Source: Burkholderia sp. L27(2015) (GTDB lineage: Bacteria > Pseudomonadota > Gammaproteobacteria > Burkholderiales > Burkholderiaceae). From it: a stretch of 64,000 bases of DNA. The stretch lies in NCBI RefSeq assembly GCF_009765705.1, contig NZ_LMUX01000021.1, positions 151,607-215,606 on the forward strand. Direction: 5' to 3'. The position numbers and the translations under genes were made by a program. The notes beneath the pieces were generated by a model. That model did no database searches, was not told where the DNA came from, and worked only from the letters and a program-made list of their open reading frames with translations. Shown here piece by piece: positions 55,661 through 64,000 of this stretch (positions are counted from its first letter, which is position 1; each line of letters opens with the position of its first letter).

Positions 55661-58551
55661 TACGCTGCGCTCCTCGTTTCGCCGGTTCCGAACAGATTGC
55701 TGAAGCAACGGCCGCACAAGGTCGGGTGCTCGGCATGGGCGCCGACATCGGCTCGGTAGTGCCAGCAGCGCTCACATTTCTGATAGGTGGAGGTTCTGAC
55801 TTCGACGCCTTCATCCGCTTCGTTATCCACCTTGACGATCGTTGCCGCCGAGGTGATCAGCACGTATTTGAGCTCGTCTGCGAGACTCGCCAGCGCGTCG
55901 TAGCGTGCACCGCTAGCGCGGATCTCAACTTCAGCTTGCAGCGACGAACCGATCCGGTCGGCAACCCGCGCATCTTCCAGTGCCTTGGTAACTTCGCCGC
56001 GCAGCGAGCGCAGCAGTTGCCACTTGCTTATCAGAGCCGGTGCATCGGCAATCTGCGGATAGGCGAAATAGGTCTCGGTGAAAATCGTCGTCGCACCCGG
56101 CTGGAACACCCGCCATGCTTCCTCTGCCGTGAACGACAGGAACGGCGCCATGATCCGCAGCAAGCCCTGCGTAATCTGGTACAACGCCGTTTGCGCGGCG
56201 CGGCGTGCACGCGAATCGGGCGCCGAGGTGTAGAGACGATCCTTCAGCACATCCAGATAGAAGCCGCCCAGGTCTTCCGAGCAGAACGTCTGCAGCTTGG
56301 AGACCACCGGGTGGAATTCATACTGTTCATAGTGCGCCAGGATGTCGTTCTGCAGCGCGGCCGACATCGCGACGGCATAGCGATCGATTTCCAGCCATTG
56401 CTCCACCGGCACCGCGTGCTGCGCGTGATTGAAGTCGGCCAGATTGGCGAGCAAAAACCGCAACGTGTTGCGGATGCGCCGATAGCCTTCGACCACGCGC
56501 TTGAGGATCTCGTCGGAAATCGACAGCTCGCCCGAATAATCGGTCGAAGCCACCCACAGACGGATAATTTCGGCGCCCAGCTTGTTGGCGACTTCCTGCG
56601 GTTCGATACCGTTGCCCAGCGACTTCGACATCTTGCGGCCTTCGCCGTCGACGGTGAAGCCGTGGGTTAGCAACGCCTTATACGGCGGCCGGCCATCGAG
56701 CATCGACGCCGTCAGCAGCGACGAATGGAACCAGCCGCGATGCTGGTCCGAGCCCTCGAGATAAAGGTCCGCCGGGAATTGCAGCGTAGCGGCATGCGAG
56801 CCGCGCAGGACATGCCAGTGTGTCGTACCGGAATCGAACCAGACGTCCAGCGTGTCGCGATTCTTTTCATATTGATTGGCTTCGTCGCCGAGCAGCTCCG
56901 CCACGTGCAGGGTTTGCCACGCTTCGATGCCGTGTTGCTCAACGCGCTTGGCCACTTCCTCGAGCAACTCGACGGTACGCGGATGCAGCGCGCCGGTTTC
57001 CTTGTGCACGAAGAACGCCATAGGAACGCCCCACTGCCGTTGGCGCGATAGCGTCCAATCGGGCCGGTGCGCGATCATGCTGGCCAGACGCGGTTTGCCC
57101 CAAGCGGGAAAGAAGCGGGTCGCCTCGATACCGGTCAGCGCCGTTTCGCGCAGGCTCGGACCGCCGTCGCGCGGTGTCACGTCCATCCCGGCAAACCATT
57201 GCGAGGTGGCGCGGTAGATAATCGGCGTCTTGTGGCGCCAGCAGTGCATGTAGCTGTGGGTGTGTTTTTCGACGTGCAGCAGCGTACCGGCTTTCTGCAA
57301 GGCTTCGACGATACGCGCGTTGGCCTCCCAGATCTGCAGGCCGCCAAACAGCGGCAGGCTTTCGGCATAGCGGCCATCACCCATCACGGGGTTGATGATG
57401 TCGGCATCGGTCATGCCGTGGCTCTTGCATGAAACAAAGTCTTCCACGCCATAAGCCGGTGACGAGTGCACTACGCCAGTACCGGCATCGATCGTGACGT
57501 AGTCGCCAAAGAACACCGGCGCCGTGCGCTGGTAACCCGGATGCGCGCTTGCCAGCGGGTGGTGGAAACTCAGGTCTGCGAGCGCGAGGCCAGGCGCGGA
57601 CGCAATCACTTCACCGGTCAGTCCGTACGTTTGCAAGCAGGCCTCGACGCGCTCGGTAGCGAGAATCAGCAAACCGCGCGGCGTGTCGACCAGGCTATAG
57701 CCGATTTCCGGATTCAGGTTGAGCGCCTGGTTCGCAGGGATCGTCCACGGCGTGGTCGTCCAGATGACGATCCAGCCTTCGTTTTTCGGCAGAGAGGCAA
57801 GACCGAACGCTTCGGCGACCTTCGCCGTGTCGGTGAAGGCAAAGCCCACATCGATGGCGCTATCGGTCTTGTCCTTGTATTCGACTTCGGCTTCGGCGAG
57901 GGCCGAGCCGCAATCGAAACACCAGTTCACCGGCTTCAAGCCGCGAAACACGTAGCCCTTGTCGAGAATTTTTGCCAGCGCACGGATTTCGTCCGCCTCG
58001 TTGGCGAAATTCATCGTCTGGTAGGGATTGTTCCAATCGCCCAGCACACCCAGGCGCTGGAAGTCGATCTTCTGCTTTTCGATCTGCGTGGCGGCGTAGG
58101 CGCGCGCTTTCTTCAGCACTTCGGCGGCCGGCAGGTTCTTGCCGAATTGTTTCTCGATCTGGATTTCGATCGGCATGCCGTGGCAGTCCCAGCCGGGCAC
58201 ATAGGCGGCGTCGAAGCCCGCCATATTGCGTGCCTTGACGATCATGTCCTTGAGGATTTTATTGACGGCGTGACCCAAATGGATATCGCCGTTGGCATAC
58301 GGCGGCCCATCGTGCAAAACGAACTTCGGACGTCCGCGGCTGGCTTCGCGAATCTTCTGATAAACCTCGCCTTCTTGCCATTCACGCACCCATTCCGGCT
58401 CGCGCTTGGGTAAGTCGCCGCGCATCGGGAACGGGGTTTCGAGCAGGTTCACTGGGTATTTCGGTGGGACCTGGGTTTTGCCTTGCTTCTTAGCTTGATT
58501 CTTGGCTTGATTCTCTACCGTGGCAGGGGAGTCGGCTTTTTTGTCGCTCAT
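55660..58551 (-). CDS. ileS: Isoleucyl-tRNA synthetase
   Basis: 963 residues, class I synthetase. The HIGH motif ([17 protein letters not shown]), editing domain ([15 protein letters not shown]), KMSKS motif ([16 protein letters not shown]) and C-terminal zinc site ([17 protein letters not shown], then CGRC) are all present. Start MSDKKADSP at 58551 follows the family; an ATG 33 bases upstream is less likely. Residues 10-30 carry a Lys/Gln/Ala-rich repetitive insert ([12 protein letters not shown]) from a short duplication. It is translationally coupled to lspA. Confidence 0.96.
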   Translation of the reverse strand: MSDKKADSPATVENQAKNQAKKQGKTQVPPKYPVNLLETPFPMRGDLPKREPEWVREWQEGEVYQKIREASRGRPKFVLHDGPPYANGDIHLGHAVNKILKDMIVKARNMAGFDAAYVPGWDCHGMPIEIQIEKQFGKNLPAAEVLKKARAYAATQIEKQKIDFQRLGVLGDWNNPYQTMNFANEADEIRALAKILDKGYVFRGLKPVNWCFDCGSALAEAEVEYKDKTDSAIDVGFAFTDTAKVAEAFGLASLPKNEGWIVIWTTTPWTIPANQALNLNPEIGYSLVDTPRGLLILATERVEACLQTYGLTGEVIASAPGLALADLSFHHPLASAHPGYQRTAPVFFGDYVTIDAGTGVVHSSPAYGVEDFVSCKSHGMTDADIINPVMGDGRYAESLPLFGGLQIWEANARIVEALQKAGTLLHVEKHTHSYMHCWRHKTPIIYRATSQWFAGMDVTPRDGGPSLRETALTGIEATRFFPAWGKPRLASMIAHRPDWTLSRQRQWGVPMAFFVHKETGALHPRTVELLEEVAKRVEQHGIEAWQTLHVAELLGDEANQYEKNRDTLDVWFDSGTTHWHVLRGSHAATLQFPADLYLEGSDQHRGWFHSSLLTASMLDGRPPYKALLTHGFTVDGEGRKMSKSLGNGIEPQEVANKLGAEIIRLWVASTDYSGELSISDEILKRVVEGYRRIRNTLRFLLANLADFNHAQHAVPVEQWLEIDRYAVAMSAALQNDILAHYEQYEFHPVVSKLQTFCSEDLGGFYLDVLKDRLYTSAPDSRARRAAQTALYQITQGLLRIMAPFLSFTAEEAWRVFQPGATTIFTETYFAYPQIADAPALISKWQLLRSLRGEVTKALEDARVADRIGSSLQAEVEIRASGARYDALASLADELKYVLITSAATIVKVDNEADEGVEVRTSTYQKCERCWHYRADVGAHAEHPTLCGRCFSNLFGTGETRSAA

Positions 58552-58717
58552 AGTGGGCTTGGTCTTTAAATCGGTAATCGCCATTGTGGCGCAGGATCAT
58601 GACGGGTCTGTTCAGGCGCGGTTGCACGCCTTAACGCTGACGGATGTGCTGCATGGTTGTTTGTGTCACCGCGGTTGCGTCACTTGTGTCACTTAGGTCG
58701 CCTCAACTCATACAGCG

Positions 58718-59713
58718 TCAACTAATTCGGTCGGTGGCGGCCGTCGCCCCGTTGCGTAAAGGGGTTCCAGCGCCGGTCTGCGCATCGAAAAACGCTCGTG
58801 TTACGGCGACGTCGCGCGCGATCGCGGCCGTGAGGGTCGGTAAATCGATGTATTTTTCTTCGTCGCGCAATTTCTTCAAGAACTCGACTTGCACCAGCCG
58901 ACCGTATGCGTCGCCGTGCCAGTCGAGCACGAACACTTCCAGCAGGTAACGTCCGGAATCGTCGACGGTCGGACGCAACCCCAGGCTGGCGACGGCTGGG
59001 CGCGGCTGGCCGCTGTCGTCCAGGCCATGCACTTGCACCGCGAAAATGCCGGTCAGCGCCGGACGCTTGTGGGCGATGCGCAAGTTCAGCGTGGGAAACC
59101 CGAGGTCGCGGCCCAGCTTGGCGCCGTGCACCACATGTCCGCTAATGACATATTCGCGGCCCAATAACGCATTGGCTTGCGGCAGGTCGCCGGCCACCAG
59201 CGCGGCGCGTACCGCCGAACTCGAAATGCGTGCGCCCTGGCCGTCGGTGAGCGTGGCCATCTGCTCGACCTCGAACCCGTATCGCGCGCCAGCCTCGCGT
59301 AACGAGGCAAAATCGCCGGTGCGCCGGGTGCCATAGCGGAAGTCGTCGCCCACGATCACCCAACGGGCATGCAGGCCATTGACAAGAACGCGTTCGACGA
59401 AAGTTTCAGCCGATTGCGCCGCGAAGGTCTGGTTGAAGTGCTCGACCACCACGCGGTCGACCGCGTTGCACTGTAGCGCCTTGAGCTTGTCGCGCAGGAA
59501 CGCGATGCGCGGCGGGGCGCCCGCCGGATTGAAGAATTCGCGTGGGTGCGGCTCAAAAGTCATCACGCACACGGGCAACCCGCGTGCGTCGGCCGCCGAG
59601 CGCACCCGGGCCAGCAGCGCCTGATGGCCGCGATGCACGCCGTCGAAATTGCCGATCGTCAGCGCGCAAGGCGCACGACTCTCAGCGTTCGGAAGACCCC
59701 TGAATACTTTCAC
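58718..59713 (-). CDS. ribF: Bifunctional riboflavin kinase / FAD synthetase
   Basis: 331 residues from GTG 59713 (KVFRGLPNAESRAPC). The N-terminal nucleotidyltransferase domain has ALTIGNFDGVHRGHQALLAR, VGDDFRYGTRRTGDF and ISSSAVRAALVAGDL. The C-terminal flavokinase domain has GREYVISGHVVHGAKLGRDL, GFPTLNLR, ASLGLRPTVDD and LEVFVLDWHGDAYG. It makes FMN and FAD. The GTG start is preferred because it gives the standard family N-terminus; a longer start at 59767 exists. ileS follows after 166 bases. Confidence 0.95.
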   Translation of the reverse strand: MKVFRGLPNAESRAPCALTIGNFDGVHRGHQALLARVRSAADARGLPVCVMTFEPHPREFFNPAGAPPRIAFLRDKLKALQCNAVDRVVVEHFNQTFAAQSAETFVERVLVNGLHARWVIVGDDFRYGTRRTGDFASLREAGARYGFEVEQMATLTDGQGARISSSAVRAALVAGDLPQANALLGREYVISGHVVHGAKLGRDLGFPTLNLRIAHKRPALTGIFAVQVHGLDDSGQPRPAVASLGLRPTVDDSGRYLLEVFVLDWHGDAYGRLVQVEFLKKLRDEEKYIDLPTLTAAIARDVAVTRAFFDAQTGAGTPLRNGATAATDRIS

Positions 59714-59820
59714 GTAAGCGATACTGGATGGGTGGTCAATTACCGCGGCGCCAGGGCCGCAAAGCATTAGATTATAAACGCTCGCACCGGCTTCCGGGAT
59801 TCATGCGGGGCAACACGGGT

Positions 59821-59838
59821 CCGGATGATAAAATCCGG
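59821..59838. promoter_or_regulatory. Inverted repeat overlapping the purN -10 box
   Basis: CCGGAT-GATAAA-ATCCGG is a perfect 6-bp inverted repeat. It contains a TAAAAT -10-like hexamer (59829-59834) that ends 6 bases before the purN ATG. It could be a leaderless promoter overlapped by an operator. Confidence 0.45.
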
Positions 59839-59840
59839 CG

Positions 59841-60485
59841 ATGAAGAAAATTGTTATCCTGATTTCCGGTCGTGGTTCCAACATGGCAGAACTCTTGCGC
59901 GCGTGCACGCAAGAGCAGTGGCCAGCGCAGATCGCAGCAGTCATTTCCAACCGTCCCGACGCCGCCGGATTGCAATATGCGCAGGCGCATGGTATTCCCG
60001 TTGCGGCCGTCGATCACACGCTTTACCGCCAGGATCGCGCAGCGTTCGATGCCGAATTGGCGCGACAAATCGACCGGTTCGAACCCGACCTGGTGGTGCT
60101 TGCCGGCTTTTTGCGGGTGTTGACCGATGGCTTCGTCGAGCGTTATAGCGGCCGCATGCTCAATATTCACCCGTCGTTGCTGCCCAGCTTCCCGGGACTT
60201 AAAACCCATCAGCAGGCGCTCGATGCCGGTGTCAAGCTGCACGGCAGCACGGTGCATTTCGTGACGCCGACGCTGGATCACGGCCCCATCGTGCTGCAGG
60301 CCGCCGTGCCCGTGCGTAGCGGCGACGACGCCCAAGCACTGGCCGAGCGCGTTCTTGAAGTTGAACATCTTATTTATCCGCGTGCTGTACGCTGGTTCGT
60401 CGAAGGACGACTGGCGCTGCAAAGCGGGCATGTCGTCTTGACTCCGCCCGAGCCGCAATGGTTTTTTATCGGAGAAGGCGCATGA
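59841..60485 (+). CDS. purN: Phosphoribosylglycinamide formyltransferase
   Basis: 214 residues. It transfers formyl from 10-formyl-THF to GAR, the third step of purine synthesis. MKKIVILISGRGSNMAELLR, VISNRPDAAGLQYAQ, VLAGFLRVLTDGFVERYSGR, the catalytic Asn-His in MLNIHPSLLPSFPG, and LDHGPIVLQAAVPV (catalytic Asp) are intact. The stop overlaps the rsmB-like ATG (ATGA), suggesting coupling. Confidence 0.96.
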   Translation: MKKIVILISGRGSNMAELLRACTQEQWPAQIAAVISNRPDAAGLQYAQAHGIPVAAVDHTLYRQDRAAFDAELARQIDRFEPDLVVLAGFLRVLTDGFVERYSGRMLNIHPSLLPSFPGLKTHQQALDAGVKLHGSTVHFVTPTLDHGPIVLQAAVPVRSGDDAQALAERVLEVEHLIYPRAVRWFVEGRLALQSGHVVLTPPEPQWFFIGEGA

Positions 60486-61741
60486 AGTTGCATGGTTTCC
60501 TGATTGGTCAGACTGAAACCCTTTTGGCCGACGTGCTGAAATTTGCCGGCCCGGCTGACGCGGCCACAAGCCGTTTTTTCCGCGCCCACCCGAAACTCGG
60601 CCACAACGAGCGCGGCGTGATTGCCGAGGCCGTGTTCGCCGTGCTGCGTCGAAAGATGGAGTTCGGTCATCTGGCAGAAAGCGGTTCGGGCAATCCGACG
60701 CGGCGCCTGGCGTTGCTGGGGCTGATGCAGACGGCGGGGCGCACGGCCTTGAAGCCGTTTCTGTCGCAGACCGAATCGGATTGGCTGGAGCACGTGTCGA
60801 AGATCGATCCGGCCAGTTTGCCGTTGCGCGTGCGCACCAATTTGCCCGAGTGGATCTACAGTGCCCTGGCCAGCCGCTTCGAAGAAGCCGAGCTGGCCCT
60901 GCTGGCCGCGGCCTTGAACCACCCCGCGCCGCTCGATATTCGCGCCAATCCGATCAAGGCTAGCCGCGAGCAGGTCATGGCCGCGCTCCAGGCCGCCGAG
61001 ATTGCTTGCGAGGCGGGGCCGTTCGCACCGCAGGCGATCCGTCTGGGCGGCAAGCCCGCGCTGAATCGCATCCCCGCATTCGAGCAAGGCTGGTGCGAAG
61101 TCCAGGACGAGGGCAGCCAATTGCTGTGCTACCTGCTCGCACCCAAGCGCGGCGAGATGGTGGTGGATTTCTGCGCAGGCGCCGGCGGCAAGACGCTCGC
61201 GCTCGGCGCGATGATGCGCTCGACCGGCCGCCTGTATGCGTTCGATGTGGCCGACCGCCGGCTTGCCAAGCTCAAGCCGCGTCTGGCGAAAAGCGGTCTG
61301 TCGAACGTGCATCCGGTGCTCATCGACAGCGAACATGATGCGAAGATCAAGCGCTTGGCGGGCAAGATCGACCGGGTGCTGGTCGATGCGCCGTGCAGCG
61401 GGATGGGGACGCTGCGACGCAATCCCGACTTGAAATGGCGTCAATCGCCGGACTCTGTTGCGGAACTGACGCCCAAGCAAGCGTCGATTCTCGCCAGCGC
61501 TGCGCGGCTGGTGAAACCGGGCGGACGGTTGGTTTATGCCACCTGTAGTTTGCTCGAAGCAGAAAACGAGGCCATCGTGACGGCGTTTCTCGCCGAACAC
61601 CCGGAATTCCAGGTGCTCAACGCCGGAGAAGTGCTGGCCGAGCAGAAAATCGATTTGCCGATGGGGACGTATCTTTCGCTGTGGCCGCATTTGCACGCGA
61701 CCGATGGCTTTTTCGCCGCCGTACTTGAGCGGCGCGTGTGA
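60482..61741 (+). CDS. RsmB/NOP family rRNA (cytosine-5) methyltransferase
   Basis: 419 residues. An N-terminal helical NusB-like region is followed by an AdoMet-dependent domain: VVDFCAGAGGKTLALGAMMR (motif I), AFDVADRRLAKLKPRL, DRVLVDAPCSGMGTLRRNPD (motif IV with catalytic Cys) and GRLVYATCSLLEAENEAIV (motif VI with second Cys). It methylates a cytosine in 16S rRNA, position uncertain (RsmB- or RsmF-like). The start MKLHGFLIGQ overlaps the purN stop. Confidence 0.9.
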   Translation: MKLHGFLIGQTETLLADVLKFAGPADAATSRFFRAHPKLGHNERGVIAEAVFAVLRRKMEFGHLAESGSGNPTRRLALLGLMQTAGRTALKPFLSQTESDWLEHVSKIDPASLPLRVRTNLPEWIYSALASRFEEAELALLAAALNHPAPLDIRANPIKASREQVMAALQAAEIACEAGPFAPQAIRLGGKPALNRIPAFEQGWCEVQDEGSQLLCYLLAPKRGEMVVDFCAGAGGKTLALGAMMRSTGRLYAFDVADRRLAKLKPRLAKSGLSNVHPVLIDSEHDAKIKRLAGKIDRVLVDAPCSGMGTLRRNPDLKWRQSPDSVAELTPKQASILASAARLVKPGGRLVYATCSLLEAENEAIVTAFLAEHPEFQVLNAGEVLAEQKIDLPMGTYLSLWPHLHATDGFFAAVLERRV

Positions 61742-61781
61742 CGCGGCTTTGAGAAGGGCGATCGCTCGATAGAACCTGCAA

Positions 61782-63212
61782 ATGATACAAAATCGCTACG
61801 TGAATCATATGTTCGGTGCCCTGGTTCGCGATTTCGGCCAGCCCGTCATCGCTTATCAGGCCGGCGTATTGCTGGGCTGCCTGCTGGCGGCCTATCTGCT
61901 GGCTCGTGTGTTCAAGCGAATGAGTCGGCGTCGAGATACTGCCAACGTGGTGTTGCAGTTCAGCCTCGAAAGCCTGAACAAGGCGATGTTTCCGTTGCTG
62001 GGCTGGATCCTGGTGTTATGCGCGCAGTTGGCGCTCGATCCGTTCTTCGACACGGCGCTGCTCAGCCTGGCGCTGGTGCCGTTGTTCGGTATTTCGGTCA
62101 TCTATTTGCTGTTTTATTGCGTGCGGCGAGCGTTTTCGCGCTCAGGCAGCTCGTCAGAGCTGCTGTTGCTGGTCCAGCGCGTGCTGACCGTGGTGGTGTG
62201 GGTCGGCATGGTGGTGTATATCACCGGTATCCAGGACGATCTGCTGCGCTGGATGGGGAGCGTCAAGTTCAACGTGGCCAATGCGCATATGAGCCTGCTG
62301 TCGTTGAGCACCGGCTTGTTGTGGGTCGGTTTGACGGTGGTGGCGGCGATGTGGGCCGGCGCGGCGCTCGAAGATCAATTGATGAAATCGCGTTCGCTCG
62401 ACGCCAACCTGAAGGTCGTCACGGCCCGGGTGAGCAAGGCGATTCTTATCCTCGCAGCGTTGCTGGTCAGCCTGGAACTGGTCGGTATCGACATCACGGT
62501 GCTGGGCGTGTTCGGTGGCGCGCTGGGGGTTGGCCTAGGCTTGGGTCTGCAGAAAATTGCCAGCAACTATGTGTCCGGCTTCATCATCTTGCTGGAGCGT
62601 TCGCTGCGCCTGGGCGATCAGATTACGGTGGGCGGCTACCAAGGGCTGGTTACCCAGATCAAGACGCGCTACACGGTAGTGCGCGGGCTGGACGGCATCG
62701 AGACCATCATTCCAAACGAGAAGCTGGTCGCCGATCCGGTGCAGAATCACTCATCCTACGTGACCCGCGGTTACATCAAGTTGACCGTGCAGGTTGCGTA
62801 TTCAACCGACGTCGACCACGCGATGGCGTTGTTGGTGGAAGCGACACAAGGCGTGCCCCGCCTGCTCGACGATCCCGCTCCGGCTGCTTATTTGACGGGT
62901 TTTGGCGCGGATGGCATCAACTTTGAGCTGGGTTTTTGGGTAGAGAATGCCGCCCAAGGCACGTCGCTGGTGCGCTCGACCGTCAATCAGGCTATTTGGC
63001 GGTTGTTTTTGTCCAACGGTATCGAAATTCCGTTTACGCAGCGGGAAGTGCGCATCGTCGGGGAAATTCCGCTCGCGCGAGCCGAGCCGGCTGGCCCTGC
63101 GCAAGCAGCTGTAGCCGCCGTAGCCGACATAAACGCGCAGAAGCCGGCGCGATCGGACGGGAGCGCCATCCCCCCGAGTGCCGCCCCGGGCTCCGCGGCT
63201 CGGTCGAGCTAA
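61782..63212 (+). CDS. MscS family mechanosensitive ion channel
   Basis: 476 residues. Several N-terminal helices precede the MscS core: VLGVFGGALGVGLGLGLQKI with ASNYVSGFIILLERSLRLGD (pore-lining helix and beta domain), then TVVRGLDGIETIIPNEKLVA. The C-terminal alpha/beta part carries a low-complexity Ala/Pro tail. Such channels release solutes on osmotic downshock. The first ATG (61782) is taken; GTG 61800 and ATG 61809 are plausible because ATACAAAAT near 61785 resembles a -10 box. Confidence 0.88.
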   Translation: MIQNRYVNHMFGALVRDFGQPVIAYQAGVLLGCLLAAYLLARVFKRMSRRRDTANVVLQFSLESLNKAMFPLLGWILVLCAQLALDPFFDTALLSLALVPLFGISVIYLLFYCVRRAFSRSGSSSELLLLVQRVLTVVVWVGMVVYITGIQDDLLRWMGSVKFNVANAHMSLLSLSTGLLWVGLTVVAAMWAGAALEDQLMKSRSLDANLKVVTARVSKAILILAALLVSLELVGIDITVLGVFGGALGVGLGLGLQKIASNYVSGFIILLERSLRLGDQITVGGYQGLVTQIKTRYTVVRGLDGIETIIPNEKLVADPVQNHSSYVTRGYIKLTVQVAYSTDVDHAMALLVEATQGVPRLLDDPAPAAYLTGFGADGINFELGFWVENAAQGTSLVRSTVNQAIWRLFLSNGIEIPFTQREVRIVGEIPLARAEPAGPAQAAVAAVADINAQKPARSDGSAIPPSAAPGSAARSS

Positions 63213-63518
63213 ACCTGCTTACTATTTGATTCAACACAGAAAACCCTAAATTTTACGGTTTCTTTAGCGTTTATTTGGATATCAGTTTGGTACACTGCAT
63301 GCCAGAATTCGATTGGTCCTGATGACCGGATCGAAAAGGATTCGTAAGAGATTCCGTACGAGTATGTCTAGCCGGTGTTCTGTCGATCTTTTTGCCAAGC
63401 TTTCGGCAATCTTAAGGGGCGACTAAGATATCGGTGTTAGCATCAATTTTGTATTTGTTTTCAAGACTTTATCTTTTCGCGGGCTTGTTTTTCGACAGCC
63501 GCGTTCCAGGATTTTACC
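63213..63518 (+). other. mscS-desaturase gap
   Basis: About 300 AT-richer bases with no gene. A weak AAACC/GGTTT hairpin followed by T-rich sequence (63242-63262) may end the mscS transcript. CAGGA (63507-63511) is the ribosome-binding site of the next gene. The promoter was not pinned down. Confidence 0.5.
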
Positions 63519-64000
63519 TTGCTCAACTATTTGTTTGATTTCGTGGCTCATGGTCTGCTGCATGCCAGCGGATGGGCTATTGTCGCGTACACGCTGATCA
63601 TGACTCACATCACGATCATCGGCGTCACCGTTTACCTGCATCGCTGTCAAGCGCACCGTGCGCTCGATCTACATCCTGCCGTCAGCCACTTTTTCCGTGG
63701 CTGGTTGTGGATGACAACCGGGATGGTTACCGGGCAGTGGGCTTCGATCCACCGCAAGCACCACGCCAAATGCGAGACCGAAGACGATCCTCACAGTCCG
63801 CAAACGCGTGGCCTGCCCAAGGTGTTGTGGCAAGGCGCGGAGCTGTATCGCAGCGAGGCAAAAAACGAGGAAACCCTGCGCAAATTCGGTCACGGCACGC
63901 CGGACGACTGGGTCGAGCGCAACGTCTATGCGAAGCATGCCATTCTGGGCATCAGCTTGATGATGATCATCAACATCGCGTTGTTCGGTGCAATCGGGCT
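63519..64000 (+). CDS. Fatty acid (acyl-CoA) desaturase, 5' part
   Basis: 160 codons are in the window and the frame remains open. The start TTG at 63519 has CAGGA 7 bases upstream and gives the family N-terminus LNYLFDFVAHGLLHASGWAI. Two of the three histidine boxes of membrane diiron desaturases are visible: HRCQAHR and HRKHHAKCETEDDPHSPQT, between hydrophobic helices. It probably introduces a cis double bond into membrane fatty acids. The third box would be beyond the window. Confidence 0.88.
   Translation, partial: MLNYLFDFVAHGLLHASGWAIVAYTLIMTHITIIGVTVYLHRCQAHRALDLHPAVSHFFRGWLWMTTGMVTGQWASIHRKHHAKCETEDDPHSPQTRGLPKVLWQGAELYRSEAKNEETLRKFGHGTPDDWVERNVYAKHAILGISLMMIINIALFGAIG

Noticed and set aside
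60374-61696. A 440-codon frame antisense to the rRNA methyltransferase gene
   Set aside because: Same antisense effect; the translation is compositionally biased and the sense gene has all catalytic motifs.

Overview
The window is a compact, GC-rich bacterial chromosome segment. Gene content and order point to a betaproteobacterium of the family Burkholderiaceae (Burkholderia sensu lato or a close, somewhat streamlined relative). The evidence is the purM / miaA-mutL / dedA / amiC-tsaE / queG series, lpxK-Trm112-kdsB-adk, clpS-clpA with an antisense cold-shock gene, and ileS-lspA-coaBC-dut. I saw no rRNA or tRNA gene, IS element, prophage or CRISPR array. Genus-level identity cannot be decided by eye.

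Layout. 1-13.9 kb is housekeeping: AI-2E-type permease (cut by the window edge), purM, an orphan BrnA-like antitoxin, miaA-mutL, a DedA protein, amiC-tsaE, queG-ogt-xerD, ybaK, plsY and yajQ. 14-24.3 kb carries murB, argG, argF, a DUF3579 gene, rpsT, murJ, a SirB1-family gene, an SDR dehydrogenase, adk, kdsB and Trm112, with lpxK to 25.3 kb. 25.9-28.1 kb has xseA and sodB. 28.2-32.7 kb is an envelope-modification patch: a GT-C glycosyltransferase, a GtrA/GtrB pair and a phospholipase C-like phosphoesterase. 32.8-39 kb is one tightly overlapped minus-strand operon: GntR regulator, polar amino acid ABC transporter, carbamoylase-type amidohydrolase and M20 peptidase. 39.5-43.7 kb is an Anbu (ancestral proteasome-like) cluster: circularly permuted ATP-grasp, alpha-E, transglutaminase-like protein and Anbu. 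43.7-46.3 kb has a cupin, a DUF192 protein, a small secreted Ala/Lys-rich protein and rluE. 46.7-53 kb has icd, a cold-shock gene, clpS and clpA. 53.3-64 kb has dut, coaBC, lspA, ileS, ribF, purN, rsmB, an MscS channel and the start of a fatty-acid desaturase.

The most unusual stretch is 48.2-49.6 kb, between icd and the cold-shock gene, where the family order would be uninterrupted. It holds a chain of very short genes joined by ATGA stop/start overlaps: an apparently frameshifted ORF, a 45-residue Cys-containing ORF, and a 98-residue ORF. Two further paralogues of that last ORF follow, one apparently broken. All three copies share an acidic LDD..IDDEFARR-type motif that I do not recognise. 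It looks like an acquired, partly decayed module that expanded by tandem duplication.

Other recurring themes are short tandem repeats, often with a 13-bp unit, in intergenic DNA; in-frame simple repeats inside queG and the phospholipase gene; and several genes whose -10 box lies about 6-9 bases before the start codon, suggesting leaderless or near-leaderless transcripts.
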